Below are positions 11,056-22,274 of a DNA stretch of 64,000 bases, in pieces (the stretch's first letter is position 1; each line of letters begins with the position of its first letter). The notes under the pieces were generated by a model that saw nothing but the letters and a program-made list of their open reading frames with translations, made no database searches and was not told the origin of the DNA. Location: assembly GCA_032173965.1 (NCBI GenBank), contig CM063283.1, positions 115,992,687 to 116,056,686 on the forward strand, written 5' to 3'. Source of the DNA: Sitta carolinensis (lineage: Eukaryota; Chordata; Aves; Passeriformes; Sittidae). The position numbers and the translations under genes are program-made.

Positions 11056-13347
11056 ATGGAGCCCGCAGCTCGCCTCTGCCTCGCCCTCTGCCTCGCCGCC
11101 CTCCCGGCCCCGGGTGAGCAGCGGGGCTCGGCGGGCGGGGACCCCCCTCGGGGGCGGGGGGCGCCGCGGGCCCTGGAAAGACATTCCCCCGCTCTCAGGG
11201 AGTACCGGGGATGGGGGCTCGGGCTGGCGGGGAGGAGGGATGGGGGTCTCGTCGTGTCCCTCCCAGCTGCCGAGGGTCGCCGCGGCCGGGTCCTGGGGAT
11301 CCCTGGGAGGTGTCCGGCTGCACCCCGGCCCCTCCAAGCCCCCACTCCGGGTCTCCCCAGGCTGCCGCGGGGCGCAGGGCAGACTCGCCTACAAACTGCT
11401 CCACGACCTCTTCGCCAACTACTCCAGCGCCCTGCGCCCCGTGGAGGACACGGACCGGGCGCTCAACGTCACCCTCCAGGTCACCTTATCCCAGATCATC
11501 GACATGGTGAGCGCCCGGCCCACGGCACCGGCACCGGCACCGGCACCGCTCCCGCAGCGGGTCCTGCTCGACCCCGCGCTGGCGCGCAGCCCTTGAAAGC
11601 AGCCCGGAGCCACCCCCAGAGCAGCCCGGCTGCCCCCGAGTCAGCTCAGACCCCTTTGCAGACAGCCCGGCTCCCCCCCGAAGCCAGCACGGCCCCCTCG
11701 GACCCGGCTCCGCCGCTGGGCCGGGGGCACTGGCGGTGGCACTGGGGGCCGTTCCCCACGCCCACCCTCTCTCCTCGGCAGGACGAGAGGAACCAGGTCC
11801 TCACCTCCTACCTGTGGGTCCGCCAGACCTGGCTGGACGCCCACCTCACCTGGGACAAGGACGAGTACGGCGGCATCGACAGCATCCGCATCCCCAGCAG
11901 CTACGTGTGGCGGCCCGACATCATCCTCTACAACAAGTGTGTTGTGCTTGGCGCCCCCAGCTGCTCCCGGAGCCGGGGGGCCCGGCTGGGGCGGGGGGCT
12001 GCAGGGGTTGCTGCCGGCCTTGGGGTGGGAGCAGGAGGGTCCCGGAGCGGGAGATGCAGGGAGAAGGGGGGTGCTGGCAGGAGCCAGGTGTGCTTGGGAC
12101 TGCCCCCTGCCACCGAGGGGGCAGCCGGGGCTGCAGGCGGCGCGGGGAGCGGCTGTGGCCCCACGGCCGCCCCTCCCTGCCCAGCGCCGACGAGCACTTC
12201 GGCGGCTCCATGGAGACCAACGTGGTGCTGCGCTCCGACGGGCACATCATGTGGGACTCGCCCGCCATCACCAAGAGCTCCTGCAAGGTGGACGTGTCCT
12301 ACTTCCCCTTCGACGGGCAGCGCTGCCGCCTCACCTTCGGCTCCTGGACCCACAACGGGAACCAGATCGACCTCCGCAACCAGCTGGACACCGGGGACCT
12401 GAGGGACTTCGTGGAGAACGTGGAGTGGGAGGTGCTGGGCATGCCGGCCACGAGGAACGTCATCACCTACGGCTGCTGCTCCGAGCCCTACCCCGACGTC
12501 ACCTACACCCTGCTCCTGCGCCGCCGCGCCTCCTTCTACATCTTCAACCTGCTCCTGCCCTGCATCATGGTCTCCTTCCTGGCACCCCTGGGCTTCTACC
12601 TGCCCGCCGACTCGGGGAGAAGGTGTCGCTGGGGGTGACGGTGCTGCTGGCCCTCACCGTGTTCCAGCTGCTGGTGGCCGAGAGCATGCCCCCCTCGGAG
12701 AGCGTCCCGCTCATCGGTGAGCCCGGCTCTGTGCCGGGGCCGAGCACTGCCCGGCTGGGGCTGTGGGGCAGCCCTGAACATCTCCCCATCTCCCGGGGGG
12801 GACAGGACCCCCTGTGGGGTGCAGGACCCCCCGAGCCCCTGCCAGTGCCCGCTGCCCCCACAGGGAAGTACTACATTGCCACCATGACCATGATCACGGC
12901 CTCCACGGCACTCACCATCTTCATCATGAACGTGCACCACTGCGGGCCGGGGGCCCGGCCCGTGCCCCCCTGGGCGCGCCGGCTCATCCTGCACCACATG
13001 GCCCGGCTCTGCTGCGTCTACGAGGTGGGCGAGAGCTGCAAGAGCCCCCAGCGGGCGCTGGGCGGGCGGGCAGCCGTGGGGGATCCTGGGGGACCGGGGG
13101 AAAGCCCCGGGGAGGGGCAGGTGGGCACGGAGGTGCGGCGCTGCCCCTGGGAGCACTGCCTGTGCCACCACGATGCCCTGCTGAGGAACGTCGGGTACAT
13201 CGCCGGCTGCTTCCGCCGCCACCGCGCCAACCAGCGCCGCACTGCGAGTGGAAGAAGGTGGCCAAGGTGATGGACCGCTTCTTCATGTGGGTCTTCTTCC
13301 TCATGGTCTTCCTCATGAGCGTGCTGGTCCTGGGCAACGCTGCCTGA
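11056..13347 (+). CDS. CHRNA10: CHRNA10, neuronal nicotinic acetylcholine receptor subunit alpha-10, 5 exons
   Basis: Ligand-gated cation channel subunit that pairs with alpha-9 in hair cells. Exons: 11056-11113, 11361-11506, 11782-11936, 12185-12716, 12864-13347. Exon 2 is the 146-bp length usual in this family, and exon 3 (155 bp) equals the 45+110 bp exons of other subunits fused. The product is about 458 residues, close to human alpha-10. It has a signal peptide ([20 protein letters not shown]), the Cys-loop [15 protein letters not shown], the alpha-subunit vicinal cysteines [15 protein letters not shown]1-TM2 with [22 protein letters not shown]3 and a C-terminal TM4 ([19 protein letters not shown]). 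Two single-base losses break the frame: the G run at 12614-12617 in TM2 and at about 13241-13243 before TM4. Both restore family-like sequence if one base is added. NUP98 lying directly upstream matches mammalian synteny. Confidence 0.95.
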
Positions 13348-13850
13348 TGGCCCCGCGGAGCCAGCACTGCAAACCCCCAGGGACGGCGGGTGCCTCAGAA
13401 GGGGACACAAATGGCCCTGGTCCCCCCCAGAGCTGCAGGGCAGGAGCTGCAGCATCACTGGGGAGCAGGTGCCCGAGAGTGGGACCCCCAGCTGCGGGGC
13501 TGAGAGGTCCCAGTCCTGTCTGACTGTACCAGAGGGGGCATCCACCTCCCCCGTGGCAAACTGCACCTGAGAAATCCATCGAACTGGAAATAAACTTGGA
13601 ACGTGTGTGCTGCCCCTGCTGTCTGGAACACGGGTGCTGGGGAAGGTGAGGGTGGCCCTGGAAGGGATGGAGGGATCAGGGCCCGGGGCCTTGGCTGGCA
13701 GATGGGGAGGGGTGCAAAGCAGGCAGGGAAGGGCAGGGAAGGGAAAGGAAGGGCAGAAAAGGCAAGGCAAGGCAAGGCAAGGCAAGGCAAGGCAAGGCAA
13801 GGCAAGGCAAATTATAAACTCTCCAGGATTGGTGGGTGTTTTAACGGGGA
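13348..13850 (+). other. CHRNA10: CHRNA10 3' UTR and spacer with a (GGCAA)10 microsatellite
   Basis: An AATAAA at 13589-13594 is the likely polyadenylation signal. A perfect pentanucleotide repeat (GGCAA) occupies 13761-13810, and the left edge of the array's inverted repeat begins at about 13851. Confidence 0.7.
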
Positions 13851-14092
13851 GAGGCTGTCCTGGGCACAGCGACCACCAAAGGAGGAGTTGTGGATTCCCA
13901 GGGGAGCAAGGAGGGAGGCAGCAGAAAGAGAGAGGGATGGCCTTTGGGAGAAGGGGCAGCAAAGCAGGGGGTGACAAGGAGGTCCTGAGCTCCTGCGGGG
14001 GGAAGAGAGAGGGGCCAAAGCCCCACTAGAAGTTAACGTGCTGTGAAAGAGGGTAGCACTTTTACAGAGAATACCCTTAGAGTTTGTAGGCT

Positions 14093-14830
14093 TTTATTTT
14101 GGTTTCTATGGGTTGGGCCTGCGGAGCGTGTGTTTGGGAGGTCAGGCCCTGTCTGGCCGAGGCGCTGCCCTCCAGCACGGGCTGCCCGGCGGTCCGGGAG
14201 CGGCCGGAGCTGCTGCCGTGGCCGGGGCAGCTGCGGCCGCTCCGCACGGTCCCGTTTGGCTCCAGGGTCTCCGGCGGCGCCGGCGGCAGCGGCGCCTTCG
14301 CCAGGCTGCCAGGCGCCCCCAGAGCCGGACACGGAGCTCGCCCAGCGCCCGGCACGGCCCCCGGCGCCGCGTCCGCCCCGCCGGCTGCGGCTGCGGCTGT
14401 GGGGAGCGGGACAGCTCCTGGCCCCACCACGGATCCGCGCTCGGCATGCCGAGCGCCAGCTCCACCAAGCTGCTGAAGCTGCTGCTGCTGCTGCCGCTGC
14501 TGCCGCTGCCCTCCAGGCCCTCGGCCATCACCACGTCCCTGGGGATGAACCAGGCCATGGCCGCGCCGCCCGTGCCTGCCGCCGGCTGCTGCTCCGCGGG
14601 GCTCTGCGGATGCTCCGCGCCCCCCAGCAGCCTCGGCTCCACGGGCGCCTCCGGCTGCACCCTGCTGCCCCTCTGCATCCTCGGCCACTGGGTTAGCTGA
14701 GCCTCCAGCTCCCTGAGGTGCTCCTCGAAGAGCGCCTGGGAGTCCTGGTAGCACCGGATGAACCTTGGTAATTGCCTCCTGGAGCTCATGGATCTGGCTG
14801 GAAAGCTGCGGGGGACGGGTTGTGTGCCCA
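14093..14830 (-). pseudogene. Array copy 0: inverted, 5'-truncated copy
   Basis: Minus-strand copy of exon 2 of the family. It encodes SSRRQLPRFIRCYQDSQALF, the Pro/Gln linker and the Arg-rich tail. Exon 1 and the promoter are missing upstream of about 14830, where an unrelated or highly diverged segment begins. The frame stays open to a stop at 14142, past the point where other copies stop. A minus-strand AATAAA lies at 14093-14098. With copy 1 it forms an inverted repeat whose arms are roughly 970 bp (13851-14820 and about 15480-16447). The truncation makes a pseudogene likely, though an undetected upstream exon is possible. Confidence 0.65.
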
Positions 14831-15149
14831 TGTGCTCCTGGGGGGCCCCATGGCTCCCTTTCGATAACCTGGCACCTGGGCATGTCACCTTTGTCCAGTG
14901 GCACTGAGATGTCACAGGGAGATCTCTGCCTGTCCTTTGATGTCACACAGGGGGCTCTCGCTGTCCCACCAAGTCACAAAGAAGCCTCTGCCCTCGTGCT
15001 GGGCTACAAAATGGACAACGGGATATTGTGACAACCCGGACTGGCATCACCAGAGCCTCTGCCACGCCAGCAGGGTTGGGGCCCCATCTCTGGGACCCCG
15101 CAGGTCACTGGGGAAATTCTTGCTCAGCCTGGGCTGGTGACAGGGACAG

Positions 15150-16040
15150 TGCCTTGCTGCTCCTCGACATCTGCACCGTGGATGAGCTGATGGCAATCAT
15201 GATGTCGGTGCTGCAGCTCATCCTGATCACGGTCGTGCTACGGCACAAGAGTCTCTGGGTGGGTGGCCTCTGCTCTGCTGGCTGAGCTGGGCTGGGCCGG
15301 TGGTTTGGTGTGGCATGCGTGACAGGACAATGTGGAGCGTTCTGGGGAGCTGCTCTTCCCTCACCCATCTGTGCTTCTTGCAGAGGATCCATCAGGACCC
15401 GGAGCATCCGGGCGCAGCCAGAGGCCGGCTGGAGAGGCAGAGCAACGTGAACAGGACACGAAGATCAGCAGACGTGAAGCTCCCCCCCGGTAGCTCCCCA
15501 GCCAGATCCATGAGCTCCAGGAGGCGATTACCAAGGTTCATCCGGAGCTACCAGGACTCCCAGGCGCTCTTCGAGGAGCGCCTCAGGGAGCTGGAGGTGC
15601 AGCTGGCCCAGTGGCCGAGGATGCAGAGGGGCAGCAGGGTGCAGCCCGAGGCGCCCGTGGAGCCGGAACTGCTGGGGGCGAGGAGCATCCGCAGAGCCCC
15701 GCGGAGCAGCGGCCGGCGGCAGGCACGGGCGGCGCGGCCATGGCCTGGTTCATCCCCAGGGACGTGGTGATGGCCGAGGGCCCGGAGGGCAGCGGCAGCA
15801 GCGGCAGCAGCAGCAGCTTCAGCAGCTTGGTGGAGCTGACGCTCGGCATGCCGAGCACGGATCCGTGTTGGGGCCAGGAGCTGCCCCGCTCCCCGCAGCC
15901 GCAGCCGCAGCCGGTGAAGCGGGCGCGGCGCCGGGGGCCGTGCCGGGCGCTGGGCGAGCTCCGTGTCCGGCTCTGGGGGCGCCTGGCAGCCTGGCGAAGG
16001 CGCCGCTGCCGCCGGTGCCGCCGGAGCCCCCGGAGCTAAA
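15150..16040 (+). pseudogene. Array copy 1: degenerate type A copy
   Basis: The exon 1 equivalent (about 15154-15258) reads LMAIMMSVLQLILITVVLRH, clearly the family's membrane segment, but the start ATG is replaced by TTG and the TATA region reads GGGCTACAAAATGG. The intron is 15259-15383 (125 bp), one base shorter than in other copies. Exon 2 starts at 15384 and is open until a G run near 15678-15682 has lost one base. The correct frame continues from there to the stop in GGAGCTAAACGG near 16039. A polyadenylation signal lies at about 16196. The lost start and weak TATA argue for a pseudogene or a gene with a different first exon. This copy is more diverged than copies 2-9. Confidence 0.6.
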
Positions 16041-16579
16041 CGGGACCGTGCGGAGCGGCCGCGCCTGCCCCGGCCACGGCAGCGGCTCCAGCTGCTCCCG
16101 GCCCGCCGGGCAGCCCGTGCTGGAGGGCAGCGCCTCGGCCAGACAGGGCCTGACCTCCCAAACACACCTCTGCAGGCCCAACTCATAGAAACCAAAATAA
16201 AAGCCCACAAACTCTAAGGGTATTCTCTGTAAAAGTGCTACCCTCTTTCACAGCACGTTAACTTCTAGTGGGGCTTTGGCCCCTCTCGTTTCCCCCCGCA
16301 GGAGCTCAGGACCTCCTTGTCACCCCTTGCTTTGCTGCCCCTTCTCCCAAAGGCCATCCCTCTCTCTTTCTGCTGCCTCCCTCCTTGCTCCCCTGGGAAT
16401 CCACAACTCCTCCTTTGGTGGTCGCTGTGCCCAGGACAGCCTCTCCCCATCACATCACTTCTTTTCTCTTTTCTTGTTTTTATTTTGCCTTCTGATTTTT
16501 TGCTAATTTGTTTCTATTACCTCACGACTTTACTTTCTCACAGTCCCATGCCCAAGGCAGCGAGGGCTCCCCGTTTCAC

Positions 16580-16740
16580 AAAGGGATTTCTGCTTGCCCC
16601 ACACTGTCACAAACGGATTTCTGCTTGCCCCACACTGTCACAAAGGCATTTCTGAGTGCCCCACACTGTCACAAAGAGGGCTCTGGCTGCCCCATGATGT
16701 CACAGAGGGGATTCTACCAGACTGCCAGGCTATAAATGGA
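16580..16740 (+). promoter_or_regulatory. Promoter of array copy 2
   Basis: Three 31-bp direct repeats with core CACTGTCACAAA, then a CRE-like TGATGTCACAGAG, then TATAAAT at 16731, which is 185 bases before the start codon. Confidence 0.7.
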
Positions 16741-16915
16741 GCCCCACAGGAGCAGACAGTGTTGTGCACAACAACTTGGCAGTGTGCTGGCAGACAACAG
16801 CCTCAGCCTCTGCCATCCCTCCAGGGTTGGATTCCCCTCACTGGGACCCTGCAGGTGTCTGGGGAGCCCCTTCACTGGCCTGTGCTGCTGACCTGGGAGT
16901 GCTACAGACAGTGCC

Positions 16916-17823
16916 ATGGGGTTCCTTGAACTCTTCACTGAGGGCGAGCTGGCGGCAATCACGATGTTGGTGCTCCAGCTCATCGTGGTCACTGTCGTGC
17001 TACGGCACAAGTGTCTCTGGGTGGGTGGCCTCTGCTCTGCTGGCTGGGCTGGGCTGGGCCGTGTGGTTTGGTGTGGCATGCGTGACAGGACAGTGTGGAG
17101 CGTTCTGGGGAGCTGCTCTTCCCTCACCCATCTGTGCTTCTTGCAGAGGATCCCTCAGGACCCGAAGCATCCGGGCGCAGCCAGAGGCCGGCTGGAGGGG
17201 CAGAGCAACGTGAACAGGGCACGAAGATCAGGAGATGTGGAGCTGCCCCCCGGCAGCTCCCCAGCCAGATCCATGAGCTCCAGGAGGCGATTGCCAGGTT
17301 CATCCGAAGCTATCAGGACTCCCAGGCGCTCTTTGAGGAGCACCTCAGGGAGCTGGAGGCTCAGCTAACGCAGTGGCCGAGGATGCAGAGGGGCAGCAGG
17401 GTGCAGCCCGAGGCACCCGTGGAGCCGAGGCTGCTGGGGGGCGAGGAGCATCCGCAGAGCCCCGCGGAGCAGCGGCCGGCGGCAGGCACGGGCGACGCGG
17501 CCATGGCCTCGTTCATCCCCGGGGATGTGGTGATGGCCGAGGGCCTGGAGGGCAGCGGCAGCAGCAGCAGCAGCAGCAGCATCAGCAGCTTGGTGGAGCT
17601 GTTGATCCGCATGCCGAGCGCGGATCCGTGGTGGGGCCAGGAGCTGCCCCGCTCCCCGCAGCCGCAGCCGCAGCCGGCGGGGCGGGCGCGTCGCCGGGGG
17701 CCGTGCCGGGTGCGGGGCGAGCTCCGTGCCCGGCTCTGGGGGCGCCTGGCAGCCTGGTGCTGCCGCCGCTGCCGCCGGCGCCGCCGCCGAACCCCAAAGT
17801 CGAAGGGGACCGTGCTGTTATAA
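16916..17823 (+). CDS. Array copy 2: type A gene ending in an LTR, frame broken once
   Basis: Exon 1 is 16916-17020 and encodes MGFLELFTEGELAAITMLVL and the rest of a membrane segment. The intron is 17021-17146 (GTGGGT...TTGCAG). Exon 2 starts at 17147. The frame breaks near 17295, where one base is missing relative to other copies (CCAGGTTC against CCAAGGTTC). After that base the protein continues through FIRSYQDSQALFEEHLRELE, a long Ser run, the Pro/Gln linker and the Arg-rich tail. It ends with VLL and a TAA that lies inside the LTR inserted at 17816. This is the only type A copy carrying the LTR. Function unknown. Confidence 0.65.
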
Positions 17824-18468
17824 AGAAAAAGAGCTAAGACTTATTGTTAACCCTGTTAGTAGTTGCAAATTAATGTTTGTCGTAACAACTGTTATGACTG
17901 TTAAATAATGTTAAAAATCACCTAACATGTACCCCTACTGTAGCCCTATCCCAAGTTCCTGTATCCCGTTCCTTGTTCTTGTTTCTGTCGGGCTCCGCCT
18001 CCACTGCTCCCCTGCTCTTCCCCATGACAAGTAGTGGCTCCCCCCGGGTATGTACATCCTGTGAACTCCCAGAGATACAAGTGACCACCGGAGTGAGACC
18101 ACCGCATACAAACCGCTCAAGTTTGGAAGCTGATGGACAGATACCTTGCCAAACCACCCTAGAAGATAGGGAAGAACAGCAGCTATCTGGAGAACTGTTT
18201 GATCATCTCACTGTAACCACAATAAGACTTGCTCAGAGCCAGCCCCTGGACCTCAAACGAGCCAAAAGAGAGGAAGTCTCCTCTAGGACTCCTGTGAGGT
18301 CGGAGACCCCAGCTCTGTCGTTAAGGCAAAGCTGCTTGCACCTCCTCCTCTTCGTTGCCCACCGGGAGCAGTGGCGGTGAGCGCCACCCCTCGAGCCCCC
18401 ACCCAGGCTGTTCAAAATAAAGGCTTTAAAAGGGAGCAGAAGGTCTCCTGGCCCGTTCATTTATACCA
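17816..18468 (+). mobile_element. Solo LTR in array copy 2
   Basis: 653 bp, beginning TGTTATAAA and ending TTTATACCA, so the ends form an imperfect inverted repeat with TG...CA. Flanked by GTGC at 17812-17815 and 18469-18472, a 4-bp target-site duplication. The 4-bp duplication is typical of gammaretrovirus-like (class I) elements. No internal retroviral sequence is present. AATAAAGGCTTT lies near its 3' end. Confidence 0.85.
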
Positions 18469-18992
18469 GTGCGGAGCGGCCGCGGCTGCCCCGGCCACGG
18501 CAGCGGCTCCGGCCGCTCCCAGCCCGCCGGGCAGCCCGTGCTGGAGGGCAGCGCCTTGGCCAGACAGGGCCTGACCTCCCAAACACACGCTCTGCAGGCC
18601 CAACCCAGAGAAACCAAAAGAAAAGCCCACAAACCCTAAGGGTATTCTCTGTAAAAGTGCTACCCTCTTTCACAGCACGTTAACTTCTAGTGGGGCTTTG
18701 GCCCCTCTCGTTTCCCCCGCAGGAGCTCAGGACCTCCTTGTCACCCCCTGCTTTGCTGCCCCTTCTCCCAAAGGCCATCCCTCTCTCTTTCTGCTGCCTC
18801 CCTCCTTGCTCCCCTGGGAATCCACAACTCCTCCTTTGGTGGTCGCTGTGCCCAGGACAGCCTCTCCACATCACATCACTTCTTTTCTCTTTTCTTGTTT
18901 TTATTTTGCCTTCTGATTTTTTGCTAATTTGTTTCTATTACCTCACGACTTTACTTTCTCACAGTCCCATGCCCAAGGCAGCGAGGGCTCCC

Positions 18993-19158
18993 CATTTCAC
19001 AAAGGGATTTCTGCTTGCCCCACACTGTCACAAAGGGATTTCTGAGTGCCCCACACTGTCACAAAGGGATTTCTGAGTGCCCCACACTGTCACAAAGAGG
19101 GCTCTGGCTGCCCCATGATGTCACAGAGGGGATTCTACCAGACTGCCAGGCTATAAAA
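18993..19158 (+). promoter_or_regulatory. Promoter of array copy 3
   Basis: Three CACTGTCACAAAG repeats, a TGATGTCACAGAG element, and TATAAAAG at 19152, 184 bases before the start codon. Confidence 0.7.
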
Positions 19159-19335
19159 GGAGCCCCACAGGAGCAGACAGCGTTGGGCACAACAACTTGG
19201 CAGTGTGCTGGCAGACAACAGCCTCAGCCTCTGCCATCCCTCCAGGCTGGATTCCCCTCACTGGGACCCTGCAGGTGTCTGGGGAGCCCCTTCACTGGCC
19301 TGTGCTGCTGACCTGGGAGTGCTACAGACAGTGCC

Positions 19336-20426
19336 ATGGGGTTCCTTGAACTCTTCACAGAGGGCGAGCTGGCGGCAATCACGATGTTGGTGCTGCAGCT
19401 CATCGTGGTCACGGTCGTGCTACGGCACAAGTGTCTCTGGGTAGGTGGCCTCTGCTCTGCTGGCTGGGCTGGGCTGGGCCGTGTGGTTTGGTGTGGCATG
19501 CGTGACAAGACAGTGTGGAGCGTTCTGGGGAGCTGCTCTTCCCTCACCCATCTGTGCTTCTTGCAGAGGATCCCTCAGGACCCGAAGCATGCGGGTGCAG
19601 CCAGAGGCCGGCTGGAGGGCAGAGCAACGTGAACAGGGCACGAAGATCAGCAGACGTGAAGCTGCCCCCCGGCAGCTCCCCAGCCAGATCCATGAGCTCC
19701 AGGAGGCGATTGCCAAGATTCATCCGAAGCTATCAGGACTCCCAGGCACTCTTTGAGGAGCACCTCAGGGAGCTGGAGGCTCAGCTAAAGCAGTGGCCAA
19801 GGATGCAGAGGGGCAGCAGGGTGCAGCCCGAGGCGCCCGTGGAGCCGGAACTGCTGGGGGGCGCGGAGCATCCGCAGAGCCCCGCGGAGCAGCAGCCAGC
19901 GGCAGGCACGGGCGGCGCGGCCATGGCCTCGTTCATCCCCGGGGACGTGGTGATGGCCGAGGGCCCAGAGGGCAGCGGCAGCTTCAGCAGCTTGGTGGAG
20001 CTGGCGCTCGGCATGCCGAGCACGGATCCGTGTTGGGGCCAGGAGCTGCCCCGCTCCCCGCAGCCGCAGCCGCAGCCGGTGAAGCGGGCGCGGCGCCGGG
20101 GGCCGTGCCGGGCGCTGGGCGAGCTCCGTGTCCGGCTCTGGGGGCGCCTGGCAGCCTGGCGAAGGCGCCGCTGCCGCCGGCGCCGCCGGAGCCCCCGGAG
20201 CCAAACGGGACCGTGCGGAGCGGCCGCGGCTGCCCCGGCCACGGCAGCGGCTCCAGCTGCTCCCGGCCCGCCGGGCAGCCCGTGCTGGAGGGCAGGCCTC
20301 GGCCAGACAGGGCCTGACCTCCCAAACACACACTCTGCAGGCCCAACCCAGAGAAACCAAAATAAAAGCCCACAAACTCTAAGGGTATTCTCTGTAAAAG
20401 TGCTACCCTCTTTCACAGCACGTTAA
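19336..20426 (+). CDS. Array copy 3: type A gene, frame broken once, long C-terminus
   Basis: Exon 1 is 19336-19440, the intron 19441-19566 (126 bp, GTAGGT...TTGCAG), and exon 2 starts at 19567. One G is missing from the run near 19615-19619, which puts the remaining protein in another frame. The rest is family-like through to the Arg-rich tail. Where copies 1, 5, 7 and 9 have a TAA after CGGAG, this copy has CAA. The frame therefore runs on to 20426, past the AATAAA at about 20360. Either this copy lacks a stop before its poly(A) site or there is another sequence error. No LTR is present. Its spacer to copy 4 matches the other A-to-B spacers. Function unknown. Confidence 0.6.
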
Positions 20427-20735
20427 CATCTAGTGGGGCTTTGGCCCCTCTCGCTTCCCTCCGCAGGAGCTCAGGACCTCCTTGTCACCCCCTGCTTTGC
20501 TGCCCCTTCTCCAAAGGCCATCCCTCTCTATTTCTGCTGCCTCCCTCCTTGCTCCCCTGGGAATCCACAACTCCTCCTTTGGTGGTCGCTGTGCCCAGGA
20601 CAGCCTCTCCACATCACATCACTTCTTTTCTCTTTTCTTGTTTTTATTTTGCCTTCTGATTTTTTGCTAATTTGTTTCTATTACCTCACGACTTTACTTT
20701 CTCACAGTCCCATGACCAAGGCAGCGAGGGCTCCC

Positions 20736-20933
20736 CATTTCACAAAGGGATTTCTGCCTGCCCCACACTGTCACAAAGGGATTTCTGCCTGCCCCACACT
20801 GTCACAAAGGGATTTCTGCTTGCCCCACACTGTCACAAAGGGATTTCTGAGTGCCCCACACTGTCACAAAGAGGGCTCTGGTTGTCCCATGATGTCACAG
20901 AGGGGATTCCACCAGGCTGCCAGGCTATAAAAG
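20736..20933 (+). promoter_or_regulatory. Promoter of array copy 4
   Basis: Four CACTGTCACAAAG repeats at 31-bp spacing, TGATGTCACAGAG, and TATAAAAG at 20926. Confidence 0.7.
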
Positions 20934-21109
20934 GAGCCCCACAGGAGCAGAGAGTGTTGTGCACAACAACTTGGCAGTGTGCTGGCAGACAACAGCCTCA
21001 GCCTCTGCCATCCCTCCAGGGCTGGATTCCCCTCACTGGGACCCTGCAGGTGTCTGGGGAGCCCCTTCACTGGCCTGTGCTGCTGACCTGGAGCTCCAGG
21101 AATCTCACC

Positions 21110-21627
21110 ATGGCGTTCCCCAAGACCTTCACCCGAGGTTCTCCCAGTCCCCCCCGGGCACTCTTGGAGGAGCACGGAAGGGAGCTGGGGGCACAGCTGC
21201 CCCCAAGGATGCAGAGGGGCTGCAGGGCGCAGCCGAGGCGCCCGTGGCGCCGGGGCTGCTGGTGGGCGTGGAGCGTCCGCAGAGCCCCGCGGAGCAGGAG
21301 CCGGCAGTGGACACGGGCAGCACGACCATGGCCTGGTTCATCTCCAGGCACGTGCTGATCATCGAGGGCCCAGAGGGCAGCGGCAGCAGCAGCAGCTTGA
21401 AGGAGCTGGCGCTCAGCATGCCGAGCGCGGATCCATGGTGGGGCCAGGAGCTGCCCCGCTCCCCGCAGCCGCAGCCGGCGGTGCGGGCGCGGCGCCGGGG
21501 GCCGTGCCGGGCGCTGGGCGAGCTCCGTGCCCGGCTCTGGGGGCGCCTGGCAGCCTGGTACAGGCGCCGCTGCCGCCGCCGTCGCTGCCGCCGGACCCCG
21601 AAGCCAAACGGGTCCGTGCTGTTATAA
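21110..21627 (+). CDS. Array copy 4: type B gene, frame broken once
   Basis: Type B genes have no membrane exon and no intron. The start ATG sits in CACCATGGCG, 184 bases after the TATA box. The N-terminus MAFPKTFTRGSPSPPRALLE replaces the first part of exon 2, and from EEHGRELGAQL onward it is homologous to type A. One C is missing near 21231 (GCAGCCGAGG against GCAGCCCGAGG in copy 6), after which the expected protein continues in another frame. The protein ends in SVLL with the TAA supplied by the LTR at 21620. The Pro/Gln linker is shorter than in copies 6 and 8. Confidence 0.6.
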
Positions 21628-22274
21628 AGAAAAAGAGTTAAGAGTTATTGTTAAACCTGTTTGTAGTTGCAAAGTTAATGTTTGTTGTAACAACTGTTAT
21701 GACTGTTAAATAAAGTTTAAAATCACCTAACATGTACCCCTACTGTAGCCCTATCCCAAGTTCCTGTATCCCGTTCCTTGTTCTTGTTTCTGTCGGGCTC
21801 CGCCTCCACTGCTCCCCTGCTCTTCCCCATGACAAGTAGTGGCTCCCACCCGGTATGTACACCCTGTGAACTCCCAGAGATACAAGTGACCACCGGAAGT
21901 GACACCAACACATACAAACTGCTCAAGTTTGGAAGCTGATGGACAGATACCTTGCCAAACCACCCTAGAAGATGGGGAAGAACAGCAGCTAGCTGGAGAA
22001 CTGTTTGATCATCTCACTGTAATCACAGTAAGACTTGCTCACAGTCACCCCCTGGACCTCAAACGAGCCAAAAGAGAGGAAGTCTCCTCTTGGACTCCTG
22101 GGAGGTCGGAGACCCCAGCTCTGTCGTTAAGGCAAAGCTGCTTGCACCTCCTCCTCTTCGTTGCCCACCGGGAGCAGTGGCGGTGAGCGCCACCCCTCGA
22201 GCCCCCACCCAGGCTGTTCAAAATAAAGGCTTTAAAAGGGAGCAGAAGGTCTCCTGGCCCGTTCATTTATACCA
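21620..22274 (+). mobile_element. Solo LTR in array copy 4
   Basis: 655 bp with TGTTATAAA/TTTATACCA ends and GTGC on both sides (21616-21619, 22275-22278). It carries AATAAA in TTAAATAAAG near its 5' end, which the copy 2 LTR lacks, and another near its 3' end. Confidence 0.85.

Noticed and set aside
17816..18468. The insertion as the 3' UTR proper to the gene family
   Set aside because: It has TG...CA ends and a GTGC duplication, and the uninterrupted site exists in copies 1, 3, 5, 7 and 9, so it is an inserted LTR.
20433..20930. Open frames in the array spacers (MGLWPLS..., MFLLPHD...)
   Set aside because: They lie between the polyadenylation signal of one copy and the TATA box of the next, cover the 31-bp promoter repeats, and change frame between copies.
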